The notes under the pieces were generated by a model. It was given only the letters and a program-made list of their open reading frames with translations. It ran no database searches and was not told the origin of the DNA. The position numbers and the translations under genes were made by a program. A stretch of DNA of 64,000 nucleotides from Dysosmobacter welbionis (GTDB taxonomy: Bacteria > Bacillota > Clostridia > Oscillospirales > Oscillospiraceae): assembly GCF_005121165.3 (NCBI RefSeq), contig NZ_CP034413.3, forward strand, positions 2,170,001 through 2,234,000, read 5' to 3'. How positions within the stretch are numbered: position 1 is the first letter of the stretch; each line of letters starts with the position of its first letter. Positions 63,479-64,000 of this stretch are shown here, piece after piece.

Positions 63479-64000
63479 ATGATCGTAGTGAGCGTGATTG
63501 GAATCATTCTGGCATTCGCGGTGCTGATCTTTGCGGCTTACAAAAAAATCAGCATGTTCCTGGCGGCAGTGCTGGCTGCGGCCATCGTGGCCCTGTTCGG
63601 CGGGCTGGACGTGGCGGCCTCCCTGGTGGGGGCGGACGGCCCCTTCCTCATCGGCATGAAGGACTTCGTGGGCAGCTGGCTGGTGATCTTCGCCCTGGGC
63701 GCCCTGCTGGGCGCGCTGTATGACAAGAGCGGCGCCACCTGGCGCATCAGCAGCACCCTCATCAACAAGGCCGGAACCCAGTGGACGCTGCTGATCTACG
63801 TGCTGGTAGGCGCCTTGTTGGTGTACGGCGGCATCCAGGTGACCGTGATGATCTTCGTGCTGCTGCCCTTTGCCAAGATCCTGTTCCCCAAGGCGGGCAT
63901 CCCATGGTACTTGTTCCCCGGCATCACCGGCCTGGCCATCGCCACCTTTGCCATGGGCCAGATGCCCGGCAGCCTGCAGATGCAGAACATCATTCCCACT
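63479..64000 (+). CDS. GntP family permease, 3' end outside the window
   Basis: The first 174 residues are visible, with five or six helices and the family runs GALLGALYDKSGATWRISST and MGQMPGSLQMQNIIPT. GntP-family carriers import gluconate, citrate-like and other hydroxy acids with protons. GGGAGG lies eleven bases before the ATG. It is divergent from a LysR gene and fits the nearby organic-acid theme (TRAP transporter and GarR-like reductase). Confidence 0.85.
   Translation, partial: MIVVSVIGIILAFAVLIFAAYKKISMFLAAVLAAAIVALFGGLDVAASLVGADGPFLIGMKDFVGSWLVIFALGALLGALYDKSGATWRISSTLINKAGTQWTLLIYVLVGALLVYGGIQVTVMIFVLLPFAKILFPKAGIPWYLFPGITGLAIATFAMGQMPGSLQMQNIIPT

Noticed and set aside
1-64000. 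CRISPR arrays, rRNA genes or insertion sequences with clear ends
   Set aside because: No regularly spaced direct repeats, rRNA-like sequence or intact transposase was recognised.

Overview
The window is GC-rich bacterial DNA with strong Shine-Dalgarno sites, sigma-A type promoters, lipoprotein signal peptides and surface proteins anchored by S-layer homology (SLH) domains. This gene mix (Fbp-type and YtfQ-type sugar/phosphonate ABC importers, TRAP transport, YesN/YesM two-component system, XerC-like recombinases) points to a gut Bacillota of the Oscillospiraceae type (Flavonifractor/Lawsonibacter/Oscillibacter-like). This is inferred from gene content only.

Layout. 1-3.9 kb: tail of an ABC efflux operon. 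4.1-7.0 kb: a decayed SLH gene, a catalytically dead tyrosine-recombinase paralogue, and an intact tyrosine recombinase. Between the two recombinase genes lies a 261-bp segment bounded by perfect 14-bp inverted repeats and carrying a promoter, which I read as an invertible promoter switch. 7-8.9 kb: noncoding DNA and integrase debris. 8.9-13.2 kb: a TetR gene and a two-gene ABC exporter-fold transporter. 13.3-17.2 kb: a metal operon (HMA protein, AraC regulator, 26-aa membrane peptide, DUF6110-like protein, P-type ATPase). The two units share a GTTAG-N6-CTAAC operator. 17.8-25.1 kb: a LacI regulator fused to a solute-binding domain, divergent from an Fbp-type ABC importer and a metallo-beta-lactamase-fold enzyme. 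25-26.4 kb: gene debris. 26.6-31.3 kb: a large beta-helix SLH protein. 32-38.4 kb: RpiR regulator and a complete 2-aminoethylphosphonate uptake and degradation operon (ABC importer, phnW, phnX), followed by a tRNA 3' fragment. 39.3-48.2 kb: YesN/YesM two-component system, YtfQRT-YjfF-like sugar importer and an AEC carrier. 48.6-53.2 kb: an acidic SLH protein and a regulator-like protein made of two dead tyrosine-recombinase domains plus two winged helices. 53.5-56.5 kb: XRE regulator, TerD-TerD and TerD-vWA proteins. 56.9 kb: HPr-like protein. 57.3-62.1 kb: TRAP transporter, GarR-like dehydrogenase and divergent GntR. 62.3-64 kb: LysR and divergent GntP-family permease, cut by the window end.

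Six otherwise intact frames in five genes are each broken by the loss of exactly one base in a short G/C run. That uniformity suggests under-called homopolymers in the source assembly rather than biology, and the affected genes are annotated at restored full length. The SLH remnant near 4.1-5.0 kb is different: it needs several indels of both signs and looks truly decayed.
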